NCBI GenBank assembly: GCA_964432985.1
Contig: CAYSPT010000014.1
Span: 1 to 64,000, forward strand
DNA length: 64,000 bases
Direction of reading: 5' to 3'
Origin: CAYSPT01 sp964432985
Lineage (GTDB): Bacteria > Muiribacteriota > CAYSPT01
Numbering within the stretch: position 1 is the first letter of the stretch; every line of letters begins with the position of its first letter. This document shows positions 8,333 to 17,035 of this stretch, one piece after another. Made by a program: the position numbers and the translations under genes. The notes under the pieces are model-generated. The model was not told where the DNA came from and searched no databases. It saw only the letters and a list, made by a program, of their open reading frames with translations.

Positions 8333-10132
8333 TCACTTTCGCAAAAACCGTTTTTCCAGGAAGTCTCTGGAAACCGATACCATGGTTGGCCGGCCATGCG
8401 GGCATGTGGCAGGAGTAGAAACCTTCATTAGGTCCTCCAGTAAAGCACACATTTCCTCTCTGACCATCGTATCTCCCGCCTTGACCGCTGAGCGGCAGGC
8501 AGCCATGGTGAGAAGTTTTTCTTTCAGTTCCAGAATACTCTTAACATATAAACTGTGCAAAAGATCATCAATTACATCGTGAACATCATCACGGGCGATA
8601 AAGCGGCCGAGGACGGTGGGTAGGGCTTTGACCAGATAGCTCTCCCCTCCGAAGTGCTCCAGGATAATGCCCAGTCGTTCAAGTTTATAGCGGTGCTTTT
8701 TCAGAAGTGGTATATCTGATTTCTTTATATCGATTACCACTGGAAAAAGTAGACCCTGAGACGGAAGACTGTCATCGATGTGCTGGTGCATTAACTGCTC
8801 GTATAAAACTCTCTCGTGTGCGGCGTGCTGGTCGACCAGGATTAATTCCTTGTTCGCTTCAACCACAATATAGGTACCAAACACCTGCCCCACAGGATGT
8901 AGTGTTGTGATGTCGATTGTTTGAGTATCTGTGACATCATAGTCCCCGCTCCCTCCGACGGCATCCTTTTTTGCAGATTCACTAATGATTTTCCGCACAT
9001 CCAGCACCGGTTCATCCTTTCCCTGTGTAAGCGAAGAAAAGAGATCCGGCTGGTGAACCGGCGGAAGTTCCCGCTTGACCTCGACACGCTGTTGGTCATG
9101 AACGTGCTCGGAAACGAGAGGAACAGTTGAGTGGCTCTCCTGAAGCACCTCGGAAACCGAGCGCGAAAAGTGTGTAATCACCTCGCCGGCGTGAAGAAAA
9201 CGTACTTCCTGCTTGGTAGGGTGGACATTCTGATTAATAGTCGCCGGATCCATCTGGAGGAACAGTACCCCCAGTGGAAACCGACCCTTTGGCAGCAACG
9301 TATGATATCCCTCCATGACAGCCTGTTTTAAGTCTTTTGATACCACATAGCGGTTGTTAATAAAAAAATAGAAGTACCGGAACGTAGACCGGGTCAATCC
9401 CGGACGGCTGATATAGCCGAACAGATCGTACAAACCTTTCTCTCCCGGGCGATTTTCAAGCACCACTATATCGTCAAGCGCTTCTCTTCCGAAAATGGCA
9501 GCTACATTCTCGCGAAGATCGCCATTTCCGGAAGAACGTCCCATTTCCCGATTGTTATGGCTGAAAACAAACGCGACTTCGGGATGAGAGAGTATATAAC
9601 GCTGCATTATTTCGCCAATTTTACGAACTTCCGAAGCCGTTGAACCAAGATAATCTTTTCGCACGGGAGTGTTGTAAAACAAATCTTTTACCTCTACAGT
9701 CGTTCCCTGAGGTGAGGCTTGCTCACTAAGCTTCCGGACATTACCGCCGCGTATCTCCACAGTCCACCCGGCCGTTTCAAAGGCTGTACGGGATGTGATG
9801 CGCATCTTGGACACGGCTGCAATAGAGGGAATGGCTTCACCACGAAATCCGAGGGTAGAAATGGTGAGAAGATCTTCAGCCGTTTCAATTTTGCTGGTGG
9901 AATGCCGTTCAAGAGACAGGAGCAAACCATCCCTGGTCATCCCGCAACCATCATCAGTGACGCGAATCAGTTTGAGCCCACCCCCTTTGACTTCAACCGT
10001 GATTCGTCCGGCCGAGGCGTCAATCGCATTCTCTACCAGTTCTTTGACCACGGATGCCGGATGTTCCACGACTTCCCCCGCCGCAATCTTGTTGACAACG
10101 GATTCAGGAAGCACTCTGATACGAGGACTCAC
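8333..10132 (-). CDS. mutL: DNA mismatch repair protein MutL
   Basis: A 599-residue MutL. The N-terminal GHKL ATPase is clear: ENAIDA, DDGCGM and LGFRGEAIPSI. The C-terminal dimerisation and nuclease domain has DQHAAHERVLYE, matching the DQHA(x)2E(x)4E endonuclease motif, together with ACRSAVKAGD and CPHGRP. It should therefore nick the strand itself, as expected in bacteria without MutH. The start is GTG, five bases after GGAG. It follows tsaD with a 90-base spacer and closes the tsaE-tsaB-ogt-tsaD-mutL group. A small hairpin (CGAACA / TGTTCG near 8314-8330) sits right after the stop. MutS is not in this window. Confidence 0.98.
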   Translation of the reverse strand: MSPRIRVLPESVVNKIAAGEVVEHPASVVKELVENAIDASAGRITVEVKGGGLKLIRVTDDGCGMTRDGLLLSLERHSTSKIETAEDLLTISTLGFRGEAIPSIAAVSKMRITSRTAFETAGWTVEIRGGNVRKLSEQASPQGTTVEVKDLFYNTPVRKDYLGSTASEVRKIGEIMQRYILSHPEVAFVFSHNNREMGRSSGNGDLRENVAAIFGREALDDIVVLENRPGEKGLYDLFGYISRPGLTRSTFRYFYFFINNRYVVSKDLKQAVMEGYHTLLPKGRFPLGVLFLQMDPATINQNVHPTKQEVRFLHAGEVITHFSRSVSEVLQESHSTVPLVSEHVHDQQRVEVKRELPPVHQPDLFSSLTQGKDEPVLDVRKIISESAKKDAVGGSGDYDVTDTQTIDITTLHPVGQVFGTYIVVEANKELILVDQHAAHERVLYEQLMHQHIDDSLPSQGLLFPVVIDIKKSDIPLLKKHRYKLERLGIILEHFGGESYLVKALPTVLGRFIARDDVHDVIDDLLHSLYVKSILELKEKLLTMAACRSAVKAGDTMVREEMCALLEDLMKVSTPATCPHGRPTMVSVSRDFLEKRFLRK

Positions 10133-10222
10133 ACCTTCTCCTTCTTTCTACTAAATCATACTATCTCATGTTTCATTACAACACATTTGTATCGAAACTA
10201 TCTACACTTCTATTGCTACAGG

Positions 10223-11269
10223 TCAGATTCTCGGGAGAATAGCGGCACCCGGATTAGCGTCCAAAACAAAAGCATTTTCAGGAATGCTATCATTTTCAAT
10301 CAGAACGCTGGCCAGAGCCGCTACCATTGCCCCGTTATCCGTACAAAACCGGATTTCGGGAAATATAACTTCAAGTCCCCGTTTTTCCGCTGTCTCTGAG
10401 AGCACATTCCGCAACCGCCGGTTGGCGGCAACCCCACCTGAGACAACCACGGTAGTTATTCCCGTTTTCTCAACCGCAGCGAGCGTTTTTGACACCAGTA
10501 CATCCACTGCCGCTTCCTGTAAAGAAGCAGCAATGTTTGGAACATTCAGGGTACCGTCCGCTGCTTTTTTTTCCATAACATATCGCACTGCTGCAGTTTT
10601 CAGCCCGCTGAAACTGAAATCCAATCCTTTTCCCAACATTGGCCGCGGAAAATCAATTGCCGAACGGTTACCTGAGGCAGCAGACGCTTGAATTGCTGGT
10701 CCTCCGGGATAGCCAAGTTCCAGAACTCGGGCCACCTTATCCATCAGTTCTCCACAGGCATCATCCCTGGTAGCCCCGAGCATAAAACATTCGGAATGGC
10801 AATGAAACGACAGCAGGGCAGTATGTCCGCCTGAGACCAGTAAACCAATAAACGGGAATCCTGGTGATGGCGCCGAAGAAAAATCATGAATCCCCGAATC
10901 AGTTCGTAAAAACGCACCGTAGAAATGTGCCCGGTGATGATTGACCGGAATAAGAGGGATGTTAAGAGACCACGCAAGAGACCTGGCAAAACACAGACCT
11001 ACCAGGAGAGAACCGAGCAGTCCCGGGCCAAAGGTAACACCTATCGCATCGATTTCCCGGACAGTTATTCCAGCCCGTTCAAGGGCATGTTCAAAAACAT
11101 CCGGGACCATTTCAAGATGGTGGCGAGAGGCCACTTCAGGAACAATCCCCCCATATGGCTCATGCAGGCTGTCCTGAGAAGAAACCACACTGGAAAGTAT
11201 CTCGTGGCCATTGCGCACCACTGCTATTGCAGTATCATCACAAGACGTTTCCACGCCAAGTACGATCAT
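10223..11269 (-). CDS. tsaD: tRNA N6-adenosine threonylcarbamoyltransferase TsaD
   Basis: TsaD (Kae1/Gcp family) transfers threonylcarbamoyl to A37 of ANN-decoding tRNAs, working with TsaB and TsaE, which are encoded just upstream. Seen: VETSCDDTAIA at the N-terminus, the metal-binding VNHHRAH, VSGGHTALL and VVSGGVAANRRLR. I place the start at ATG 11269, giving 348 aa beginning MIVLGVETS. This ATG overlaps the ogt stop by one base (TAATG). A longer in-frame start at 11290 would overlap ogt by 22 bases and add seven residues unlike the family. Length and motifs are typical. Confidence 0.96.
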   Translation of the reverse strand: MIVLGVETSCDDTAIAVVRNGHEILSSVVSSQDSLHEPYGGIVPEVASRHHLEMVPDVFEHALERAGITVREIDAIGVTFGPGLLGSLLVGLCFARSLAWSLNIPLIPVNHHRAHFYGAFLRTDSGIHDFSSAPSPGFPFIGLLVSGGHTALLSFHCHSECFMLGATRDDACGELMDKVARVLELGYPGGPAIQASAASGNRSAIDFPRPMLGKGLDFSFSGLKTAAVRYVMEKKAADGTLNVPNIAASLQEAAVDVLVSKTLAAVEKTGITTVVVSGGVAANRRLRNVLSETAEKRGLEVIFPEIRFCTDNGAMVAALASVLIENDSIPENAFVLDANPGAAILPRI

Positions 11270-11880
11270 TATATAGTCGTGCCCTTCCATCCTTCATGAT
11301 GTAATAGAGCCTTTTTCAAATCAATACCCCCGGAAAAACCACCGATTCCATTTCTGGCAATTACCCTGTGACACGGAATTATAATGGGAATGGGATTTTT
11401 GGATAAAGCCTGTCCAACGGCCCGGGCGCCACCGGGGCGACCGCACGCTGAAGCCACCTGGCCATAGGTAGCAACGGAGCCTGCAGCAATCTTTTGAGCG
11501 GCTTGATACACTTCTCTTTGAAATACTGTACATTCCGTCAGATCCAACGGAAGACGGCACTCCTGCGCTTCACCACTCAGATAGCCGTGTAAGCTGGAGA
11601 TTATCATAGTTGCCAATCCAGACGACGAGCGGGCACGTTCTGATAAACCAGGCTCCTGCAGGTCCCCTCCCCCATTGATACCTCCATCTCGCTTCCCGGG
11701 CCAGGCTATGATGTCAATACGGCTTAATCCCAGCGATGTCCACCTGACCAAAACTGTCCATAATCCTGATTTAAATAATCCTGATTTAAATAATCCTGAT
11801 TTAATTAATCCCGATTTAAATAATCCCGATTTAACCACCACCGGCGTTACCATCGAACGTTTACCTGTATCAGTTTCCAC
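11269..11880 (-). CDS. ogt: Methylated-DNA-protein cysteine S-methyltransferase with N-terminal repeat tract
   Basis: A suicidal alkyltransferase that repairs O6-methylguanine. The C-terminal half is typical, with helix-turn-helix GQVASACGRPGGARAVG and the active-site motif IPCHRVI. The 203-residue protein begins with a GTG eight bases after AAGGA. The N-terminal part is odd: five copies of the pentapeptide KSGL(F/I/W) at about residues 17-41 come from a 15-bp DNA tandem array. The region after it (TVLVRWTSLGLSRIDII) matches the start of a normal Ogt domain, so the array looks like an in-frame expansion at the N-terminus. It is inserted between tsaB and tsaD and shares their transcript. Confidence 0.93.
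   Translation of the reverse strand: METDTGKRSMVTPVVVKSGLFKSGLIKSGLFKSGLFKSGLWTVLVRWTSLGLSRIDIIAWPGKRDGGINGGGDLQEPGLSERARSSSGLATMIISSLHGYLSGEAQECRLPLDLTECTVFQREVYQAAQKIAAGSVATYGQVASACGRPGGARAVGQALSKNPIPIIIPCHRVIARNGIGGFSGGIDLKKALLHHEGWKGTTI
11762..11836. repeat. Five-copy 15-bp tandem array inside ogt
   Basis: Five head-to-tail 15-base units with consensus AATCCTGATTTAAAT (plus strand) fill 11762-11836, with a few substitutions in the later copies. On the coding strand each unit encodes one KSGLF-like pentapeptide, so copy-number change keeps the frame. The array is AT-rich and contains ATTTAAAT palindromes. Confidence 0.95.
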
Positions 11881-11884
11881 AATG

Positions 11885-12691
11885 TTATTCCTTCAGGTCT
11901 TTTCCACGTCTCAATTGCTCGGAACGGGGCCGTGAGACAGGTTTCAAAACAGGCGGACGTTTTACGTAAATCGGTTTTGGAAACGAGTAATGTTCGTTTT
12001 TCGACTCTTGTACTCCATGATGCACCATCAACAATGAATCATTTATGGAGGCAGCCAGTTCCGGCAGAGACACAACCTGAATACCGTGGCTACGCATATC
12101 CCTTGCCAGGGGGGCAATCCCTTCACCGACGAGCAAAACCGCCTTGTTAGCTGACGCACTTGTAGTACAAACCAGTTGAGACGCGCCTTCGAAAGTACTG
12201 CAAACATAATCGGTATCCCTGACAATCTGGTTGCCTTGTGCTTTATCAAGCCGGTAGAGAGCCAGGTAGACCATACCGCGACCGGCAGAAATAACAGACA
12301 CAATATGCGTTATATCCGAACCTTCCCGCCGAGGTGCTCCAGGATACATTCGTGCACCCTTCAGAGCCAGAATATCCAGGGATGATACTCCTAGCAAAGG
12401 GATGCCGCGTGACAGGGAAATACCCATGGCTGTAGCCAGACCTACCCTTACCCCGGTAAAAAATCCCGGCCCCACGCATACGACGATATTGTTTATGCCC
12501 TGAATTGTCGTCCCCGCTGCCGAAAGAACCGTTTCAATTCCAGTTATAAGAGCCGGTGCGTGCCGGCCGCGAACACTGCAATACAGGTATGACAAAACCC
12601 TGCTGCCCGACACTACGGAGATACGGGTTCCCTCCTGGGACGTATCCAGGACCAATACATGGTTATTCTGCAGTGTTGAATCATTATTCAA
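11885..12691 (-). CDS. tsaB: tRNA threonylcarbamoyladenosine biosynthesis protein TsaB
   Basis: TsaB is the non-catalytic partner of TsaD in t6A synthesis. The protein (268 aa) shows the N-terminal VLVLDTSQEGTRIS and the family signature VGPGFFTGVRVGLATAMG, where VGPGSFTG is usual. The start is probably TTG at 12691, overlapping tsaE by eight bases; I see no better in-frame ATG nearby. The C-terminal extension (KPIYVKRPPVLKP) resembles that of longer TsaB proteins. It lies between tsaE and ogt. Confidence 0.93.
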   Translation of the reverse strand: MNNDSTLQNNHVLVLDTSQEGTRISVVSGSRVLSYLYCSVRGRHAPALITGIETVLSAAGTTIQGINNIVVCVGPGFFTGVRVGLATAMGISLSRGIPLLGVSSLDILALKGARMYPGAPRREGSDITHIVSVISAGRGMVYLALYRLDKAQGNQIVRDTDYVCSTFEGASQLVCTTSASANKAVLLVGEGIAPLARDMRSHGIQVVSLPELAASINDSLLMVHHGVQESKNEHYSFPKPIYVKRPPVLKPVSRPRSEQLRRGKDLKE

Positions 12692-13136
12692 TGTGTTCTA
12701 TCTCAATTTTCCGATTATTTTCTCCTGCCTCCAGGTCAAAGCACAGCTTTGTATAGGGAGGAGGAAATCCTGACTCCACCAACATGTCGGCCCACTCGAT
12801 GACTACTACTGCGTGCTCGTCCCCGGCATACTCCCAGATGCCGATTGTCTCTACATCTTCAAGTGTTGTCAAGCGGTACAGGTCGAAGTGACATAAAAGA
12901 AAAGGTCCCTCGTACAAATTCATTAGCACAAACGATGGACTGGTTACCTGCTCTTCGATCCCCATCCCCTGGGCCAGTCCTTTAACAAACGTTGTCTTCC
13001 CCGCTCCCAGTCCACCTATGAGCATCAGTATTTCTCCACCGGTGCAACGAGAGCCAATAGTGTGGCCGAGTGCGTTTGTATCGGCGGCACTGCCAGTCAA
13101 TACAATTTCTGTCGATTTGCTTTTTACAATAGTCAT
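12684..13136 (-). CDS. tsaE: tRNA threonylcarbamoyladenosine biosynthesis ATPase TsaE
   Basis: TsaE is the P-loop ATPase that drives the TsaB-TsaD complex. Seen: Walker A GGLGAGKTT, the switch region VTSPSFVLMNLYEG, and HFDLYRL followed by VIEWAD. Length is about 150 aa, normal for the family. I choose ATG 13136 (MTIVKSKS); an in-frame TTG at 13157 would add seven residues, and neither has a strong ribosome-binding site. It is the first gene after the promoter at 13185-13213 and so heads the tsaE-tsaB-ogt-tsaD-mutL operon. TsaC, needed for the same pathway, is not in the window. Confidence 0.94.
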   Translation of the reverse strand: MTIVKSKSTEIVLTGSAADTNALGHTIGSRCTGGEILMLIGGLGAGKTTFVKGLAQGMGIEEQVTSPSFVLMNLYEGPFLLCHFDLYRLTTLEDVETIGIWEYAGDEHAVVVIEWADMLVESGFPPPYTKLCFDLEAGENNRKIEIEHIE

Positions 13137-13184
13137 TATATTTTTCTGCCATTCCAATACTAACCATGGGGGGAACTAGTGATA

Positions 13185-13213
13185 ATCATACAAAAAATAA
13201 GCAGAACATTCAA
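13185..13213 (-). promoter_or_regulatory. Sigma-70-type promoter for the tsaE-mutL operon
   Basis: On the minus strand TTGAAT (13213-13208) and TATGAT (13190-13185) are 17 bases apart. Initiation near 13178 would give a leader of about 40 bases before tsaE. The -35 is identical to that of the CNBD-GAF gene. Confidence 0.6.
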
Positions 13214-13279
13214 TTCCTAAGCGACACTGTTGTTCCAAAAAATGATTACGGTGGGGGATTTGGGTGATTACACAGAAGT

Positions 13280-13309
13280 TTGACCGGTCTTACAGATAAA
13301 TGCTATACT
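13280..13309 (+). promoter_or_regulatory. Promoter of the hybrid kinase gene, predicted leaderless
   Basis: TTGACC (13280-13285) and TATACT (13304-13309) are 18 bases apart. The expected start site (13316-13317) lies one or two bases before ATG 13318, and no Shine-Dalgarno sequence is present, so the mRNA would be essentially leaderless. Confidence 0.6.
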
Positions 13310-13317
13310 TCTCTTTT

Positions 13318-16300
13318 ATGAACGACCATACATTCTGCCCACCAGAATATATACTTAATAACCTGTTTGAATGTATTGAAAATGGTCTGTTTATTGTCGA
13401 TCACACACTTTATCTTACCGGATTTAATTCCACCTTACTCCAATGGCTTTGTCAGCATGAAATAAGCGTTTCCAATGACTGTTCCGGACACCCCCTGGCT
13501 GAAGCCTTCCCCTTTCTTCCCGAGCAATGCATCGAGGATTTTCAACGCGTCTTTCAGACAAAGAAACCACGTACTACCGAAGTTATTATTGACGAGAATA
13601 ACCAGGAAATTCCCGTAGAAATAAGAATAATCCCGATTATTCAAGAAGAAAAAGTTCCTTCTGCCATTGCCATTATCAGAGATATTTCCCAAAGAAAACG
13701 AATTGAAATCCTGCTGAAGGTTCAACGAGATTTTGGCAGTGCACTCAATGAAACAAGTGATCTTCAGGTGGCTCTTGGTCGTCTGTTCGAAACAGTATTA
13801 CAGATAGAAGAGATCGATTGCGGAACTTTTTACCTGATCGATGGGGAAAGCGGGATGTTGCACCTCGTCTATCACAAAGGATTATCACCTGGATTCATCG
13901 AGAGTGCAAGCCATTTCAAAGCCGGGTCTCCTTATGCACAGATAGCTTCTGCAGGCCAACCCCTGTATGGTACCTATCTGGAAATTGCTCCGACAAAACA
14001 TGAGGTCAGAATGCGTGAGGGGCTCAAGGGGATGGCCATAATCCCGGTTCTTCATGAAGAAAGAGCTGTTGCCGTTCTCAATCTTGGTTCTCACATGCAC
14101 AAAGCCCTGCCCCGCAATGCACGAACCATGGTAGAAGCAGTAGTTGCCCAGATGGGTAGCTTTATTACACGCGTGAGAGTCGAAGCGGCCCTGCGTGAAA
14201 GTGAAGAACGGTTTCGCAATATTTTTGAAAGTGCCAATGACTGCCTAATATATCTCGATACGACCGGGAAAATTCAAGACATCAATGAACAGACCAAAAA
14301 GTTGTTTGGATTATCAAAACACGAGTTTATCGGCAAGCATTTCCACCAGGTAGATATTTTCTTTCCCCATGATATACCTCAAATCAATACTGTTCTTTCC
14401 CAGATTTTATCAGGACAGGAACCCATTCACGAAATCAGGGTAAAAAACAGGAGAGGAGATGCTACCATACTCGAATGCTCTGCTTCTATGCTAAAAAAAG
14501 AGGCAACACTCATAGGAGCAACCATCATTGCCAGGGATATCACCGACCGTGTGCAGGCGGAAAAGGATATTCAGGAGCGTGAAGAGATGTTTCGCAACCT
14601 TTCTGAAAACTCTCCCAATATGATCTTTATAAACAGCAGTGGAAAAGTAGTGTATGCCAATAACCGCTGTACCGAACTGCTGGACTACGATCGTGATGAG
14701 TTTATTGACCCCGGCTTCGACTTTATGAACCTTATCGCTCCTGAATCACGTGGACTGATCCGCCATAATTTTTCACGACACATGCAGGGGGAGGAAATTG
14801 TTCCTTACGAATACCGTCTTATTACCCGCGGAGGGATGAGAATCGATGCATTGATCTCAACCCGTCTTATCCAGTACAAAGGAGAACGGTCCATACTTGG
14901 TATTGTCGCTGACATTACCGCGTTGAAACAAGCCCAGAAAGACCTGAACGAATCCGAAGAGAAATACCGCAAACAATTCGAAGAATCCCTCGATGCAATC
15001 GTAATCGCTGATGGTGACACAGGAATCATTCTCGACTGTAATCGCGCCGCCTGCAGTTTGGTTAACCGGAGCAAGGAGGACCTGGTGGGACACCCCCAGT
15101 TGATCCTTCATCCTTCCCATGAGCATGAAAGTGAGGTCAGTACGACATTCTGGCAGTTTCTGACCGAGCATGAAGGAGAAACTATTGAGTCTCAGGTACT
15201 TACGAGTCTCGGAGAAATCAAGGACGTGGAAATCAAAGCCACCCGCTTCGAGCTAAAGGGAAAATCAGTGCTGCAAGGCATTTTCCACGACATCACCATG
15301 CGGAAACAGGCGGAAAAAACGGTCACACAACGACTCGAATTTGAAAGAACCGTATCATCTATTTCTTCCCTTTTTGTCGGGGTGTACGATATCGATTCGG
15401 CTATTTATGATTCCTTGAGGCACATGGGACGTTTGAGCGGTGCCAGCCGTTCCTACCTGTTCCTGTTGCGGGCAAATAAAATAATGATGGACAACACCCA
15501 CGAGTGGTGTGCAGAGAGAGTTGATTCTCAAAAAGACTTCCTGCAAAACCTTCCGTGCGAGATGTTCCCCTGGTGGATGAAAAAACTCAACTCTGGAGAA
15601 ACCATCCATATCCAGGATACTGCCAGAATGTCCGAGGAGGCAAAAACAGAAAAGGAAATTCTAGAATCTCAAAACATCAAATCGCTGCTCGTTTTGCCGG
15701 TGAATGTGAGAGGAGAACTGGCTGGTTTTATCGGATTCGACAATGTCGTTACCCCGGGGGAATGGGGTGACTACAACCTGGCCCTGCTTCGTATTTCAGC
15801 GGAAATCATCGGAAACGCCCTGGAACGGGAGCGTGCCCAGGAAGAAATGTTCATCAGAGAAGAACGGATGCTCCAGGTTCAAAAAATGGAAGCTATCGGG
15901 AACCTGGCCGGAGGGGTCGCCCATGATTTCAACAATCTGCTGACCACCATCAAGGGATATGGCGAAATGCTTCTCAACGAACTGCATCCGGATGATCCTC
16001 GTTACATGTACGCCAAAGAAGTGCTCAAATCCGCCCACCGGGCTTCGTTGTTTACCCGGCAACTTCTGGCTTTCAGCCGCAGGCAGGTGCTCCAGCAACA
16101 GATTCTCGATCTGGGAAATGTCATCAACAACATGGAAAAAATGCTCAAACCGATGCTCGGTGAAACTGTTGCCCTTCAAACCATTGGTGGGGACAATCTG
16201 AAACGGGTCAAAGCCGACCAGAGCCAGATGGAACAGGTAATCATGAACCTGGCTGTCAATGCGCGCGACGCTATGCCCGGGGGAGGAATACTTACCATCA

Positions 16301-17010
16301 AAGTCGAGAATGCCAGTTTCACCAGAGATGAATGTGCACACATTCTGGAAGCCCGCTCGGGAGAATTCGTCTGTGTTTCCGTCTCAGATTCAGGTGTAGG
16401 AATGGACAAAGAAGTTATCCAGCACATCTTTGAACCATTCTTTACAACCAAGGGAGCAGGTAAAGGGACGGGCATCGGATTGTCCGTAATCTACGGTATT
16501 ATCAAACAGCACGACGGCTGGATTCACGTAATCAGCGAACCTGAAAAGGGAAGTACATTCAACGTGTATCTGCCCGTGTCCAGTGGAGTTCCTGATGCTA
16601 AGATAACTGAAAGCGCTCCTTTAAAATCATTGCCGGGAAAAGGGGAACGAATCTTACTGGTGGAGGATGAGGATGGGGTACGAAAATTAGCCTCGGAAGC
16701 GCTTGAAAAACACGGATACACTATTTACGCCGCTTCTACCTCTGAAGAAGCACTTGAATTATTTTCCAGGGAAAACAAAGATTTTATCCTTGTTTTCAGT
16801 GATGTAGTACTTCCCGACAGCAATGGTGTCGCCCTGGTCGATAAACTGCAAACTCTCAAACCGCAGCTTAAAATACTGATGACCAGCGGTTATACAGGCG
16901 AACAATCACAGGCTGACACCATTCAGAACAAGGGGTACTGGTTTCTGCCAAAACCGTATTCCCTGCCGGAACTGCTACAAATTATCAGAGATGCAATTGA
17001 TTCAGAATAA
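13318..17010 (+). CDS. Hybrid sensor histidine kinase (PAS/GAF/HisKA/HATPase/REC)
   Basis: A soluble 1230-residue hybrid kinase with no membrane segment. In order: PAS (about 10-130), GAF (150-295), three PAS domains (295-420, 420-545, 545-665), GAF (690-845), HisKA with phospho-acceptor H869 in GVAHDFNNLL, HATPase (NLAVNARDAMPGGG, DSGVGMD, GKGTGIGLSV) and a C-terminal receiver with D1162 in FSDVVLPD. It would autophosphorylate in response to cytoplasmic signals and relay to its own receiver, which lacks an output domain. I reject the in-frame ATG at 13300 because it lies inside the promoter. No partner regulator is adjacent; a P-loop kinase-like gene follows 25 bases later with a strong ribosome-binding site. 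Confidence 0.95.
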   Translation: MNDHTFCPPEYILNNLFECIENGLFIVDHTLYLTGFNSTLLQWLCQHEISVSNDCSGHPLAEAFPFLPEQCIEDFQRVFQTKKPRTTEVIIDENNQEIPVEIRIIPIIQEEKVPSAIAIIRDISQRKRIEILLKVQRDFGSALNETSDLQVALGRLFETVLQIEEIDCGTFYLIDGESGMLHLVYHKGLSPGFIESASHFKAGSPYAQIASAGQPLYGTYLEIAPTKHEVRMREGLKGMAIIPVLHEERAVAVLNLGSHMHKALPRNARTMVEAVVAQMGSFITRVRVEAALRESEERFRNIFESANDCLIYLDTTGKIQDINEQTKKLFGLSKHEFIGKHFHQVDIFFPHDIPQINTVLSQILSGQEPIHEIRVKNRRGDATILECSASMLKKEATLIGATIIARDITDRVQAEKDIQEREEMFRNLSENSPNMIFINSSGKVVYANNRCTELLDYDRDEFIDPGFDFMNLIAPESRGLIRHNFSRHMQGEEIVPYEYRLITRGGMRIDALISTRLIQYKGERSILGIVADITALKQAQKDLNESEEKYRKQFEESLDAIVIADGDTGIILDCNRAACSLVNRSKEDLVGHPQLILHPSHEHESEVSTTFWQFLTEHEGETIESQVLTSLGEIKDVEIKATRFELKGKSVLQGIFHDITMRKQAEKTVTQRLEFERTVSSISSLFVGVYDIDSAIYDSLRHMGRLSGASRSYLFLLRANKIMMDNTHEWCAERVDSQKDFLQNLPCEMFPWWMKKLNSGETIHIQDTARMSEEAKTEKEILESQNIKSLLVLPVNVRGELAGFIGFDNVVTPGEWGDYNLALLRISAEIIGNALERERAQEEMFIREERMLQVQKMEAIGNLAGGVAHDFNNLLTTIKGYGEMLLNELHPDDPRYMYAKEVLKSAHRASLFTRQLLAFSRRQVLQQQILDLGNVINNMEKMLKPMLGETVALQTIGGDNLKRVKADQSQMEQVIMNLAVNARDAMPGGGILTIKVENASFTRDECAHILEARSGEFVCVSVSDSGVGMDKEVIQHIFEPFFTTKGAGKGTGIGLSVIYGIIKQHDGWIHVISEPEKGSTFNVYLPVSSGVPDAKITESAPLKSLPGKGERILLVEDEDGVRKLASEALEKHGYTIYAASTSEEALELFSRENKDFILVFSDVVLPDSNGVALVDKLQTLKPQLKILMTSGYTGEQSQADTIQNKGYWFLPKPYSLPELLQIIRDAIDSE

Positions 17011-17035
17011 CCAGCGCAGTTAGGAGGTACCGGAT

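Noticed and set aside
11762..11836. Tandem repeat as a possible CRISPR array
   Set aside because: Units are 15 bp, contiguous without spacers, and in frame within ogt.
13300..13317. Upstream ATG for the hybrid kinase
   Set aside because: It overlaps the -10 hexamer and has no ribosome-binding site; the ATG at 13318 fits the promoter.
15796..16341. Antisense 181-residue ORF in the kinase
   Set aside because: Shadow of the HisKA/HATPase region with no independent signals.
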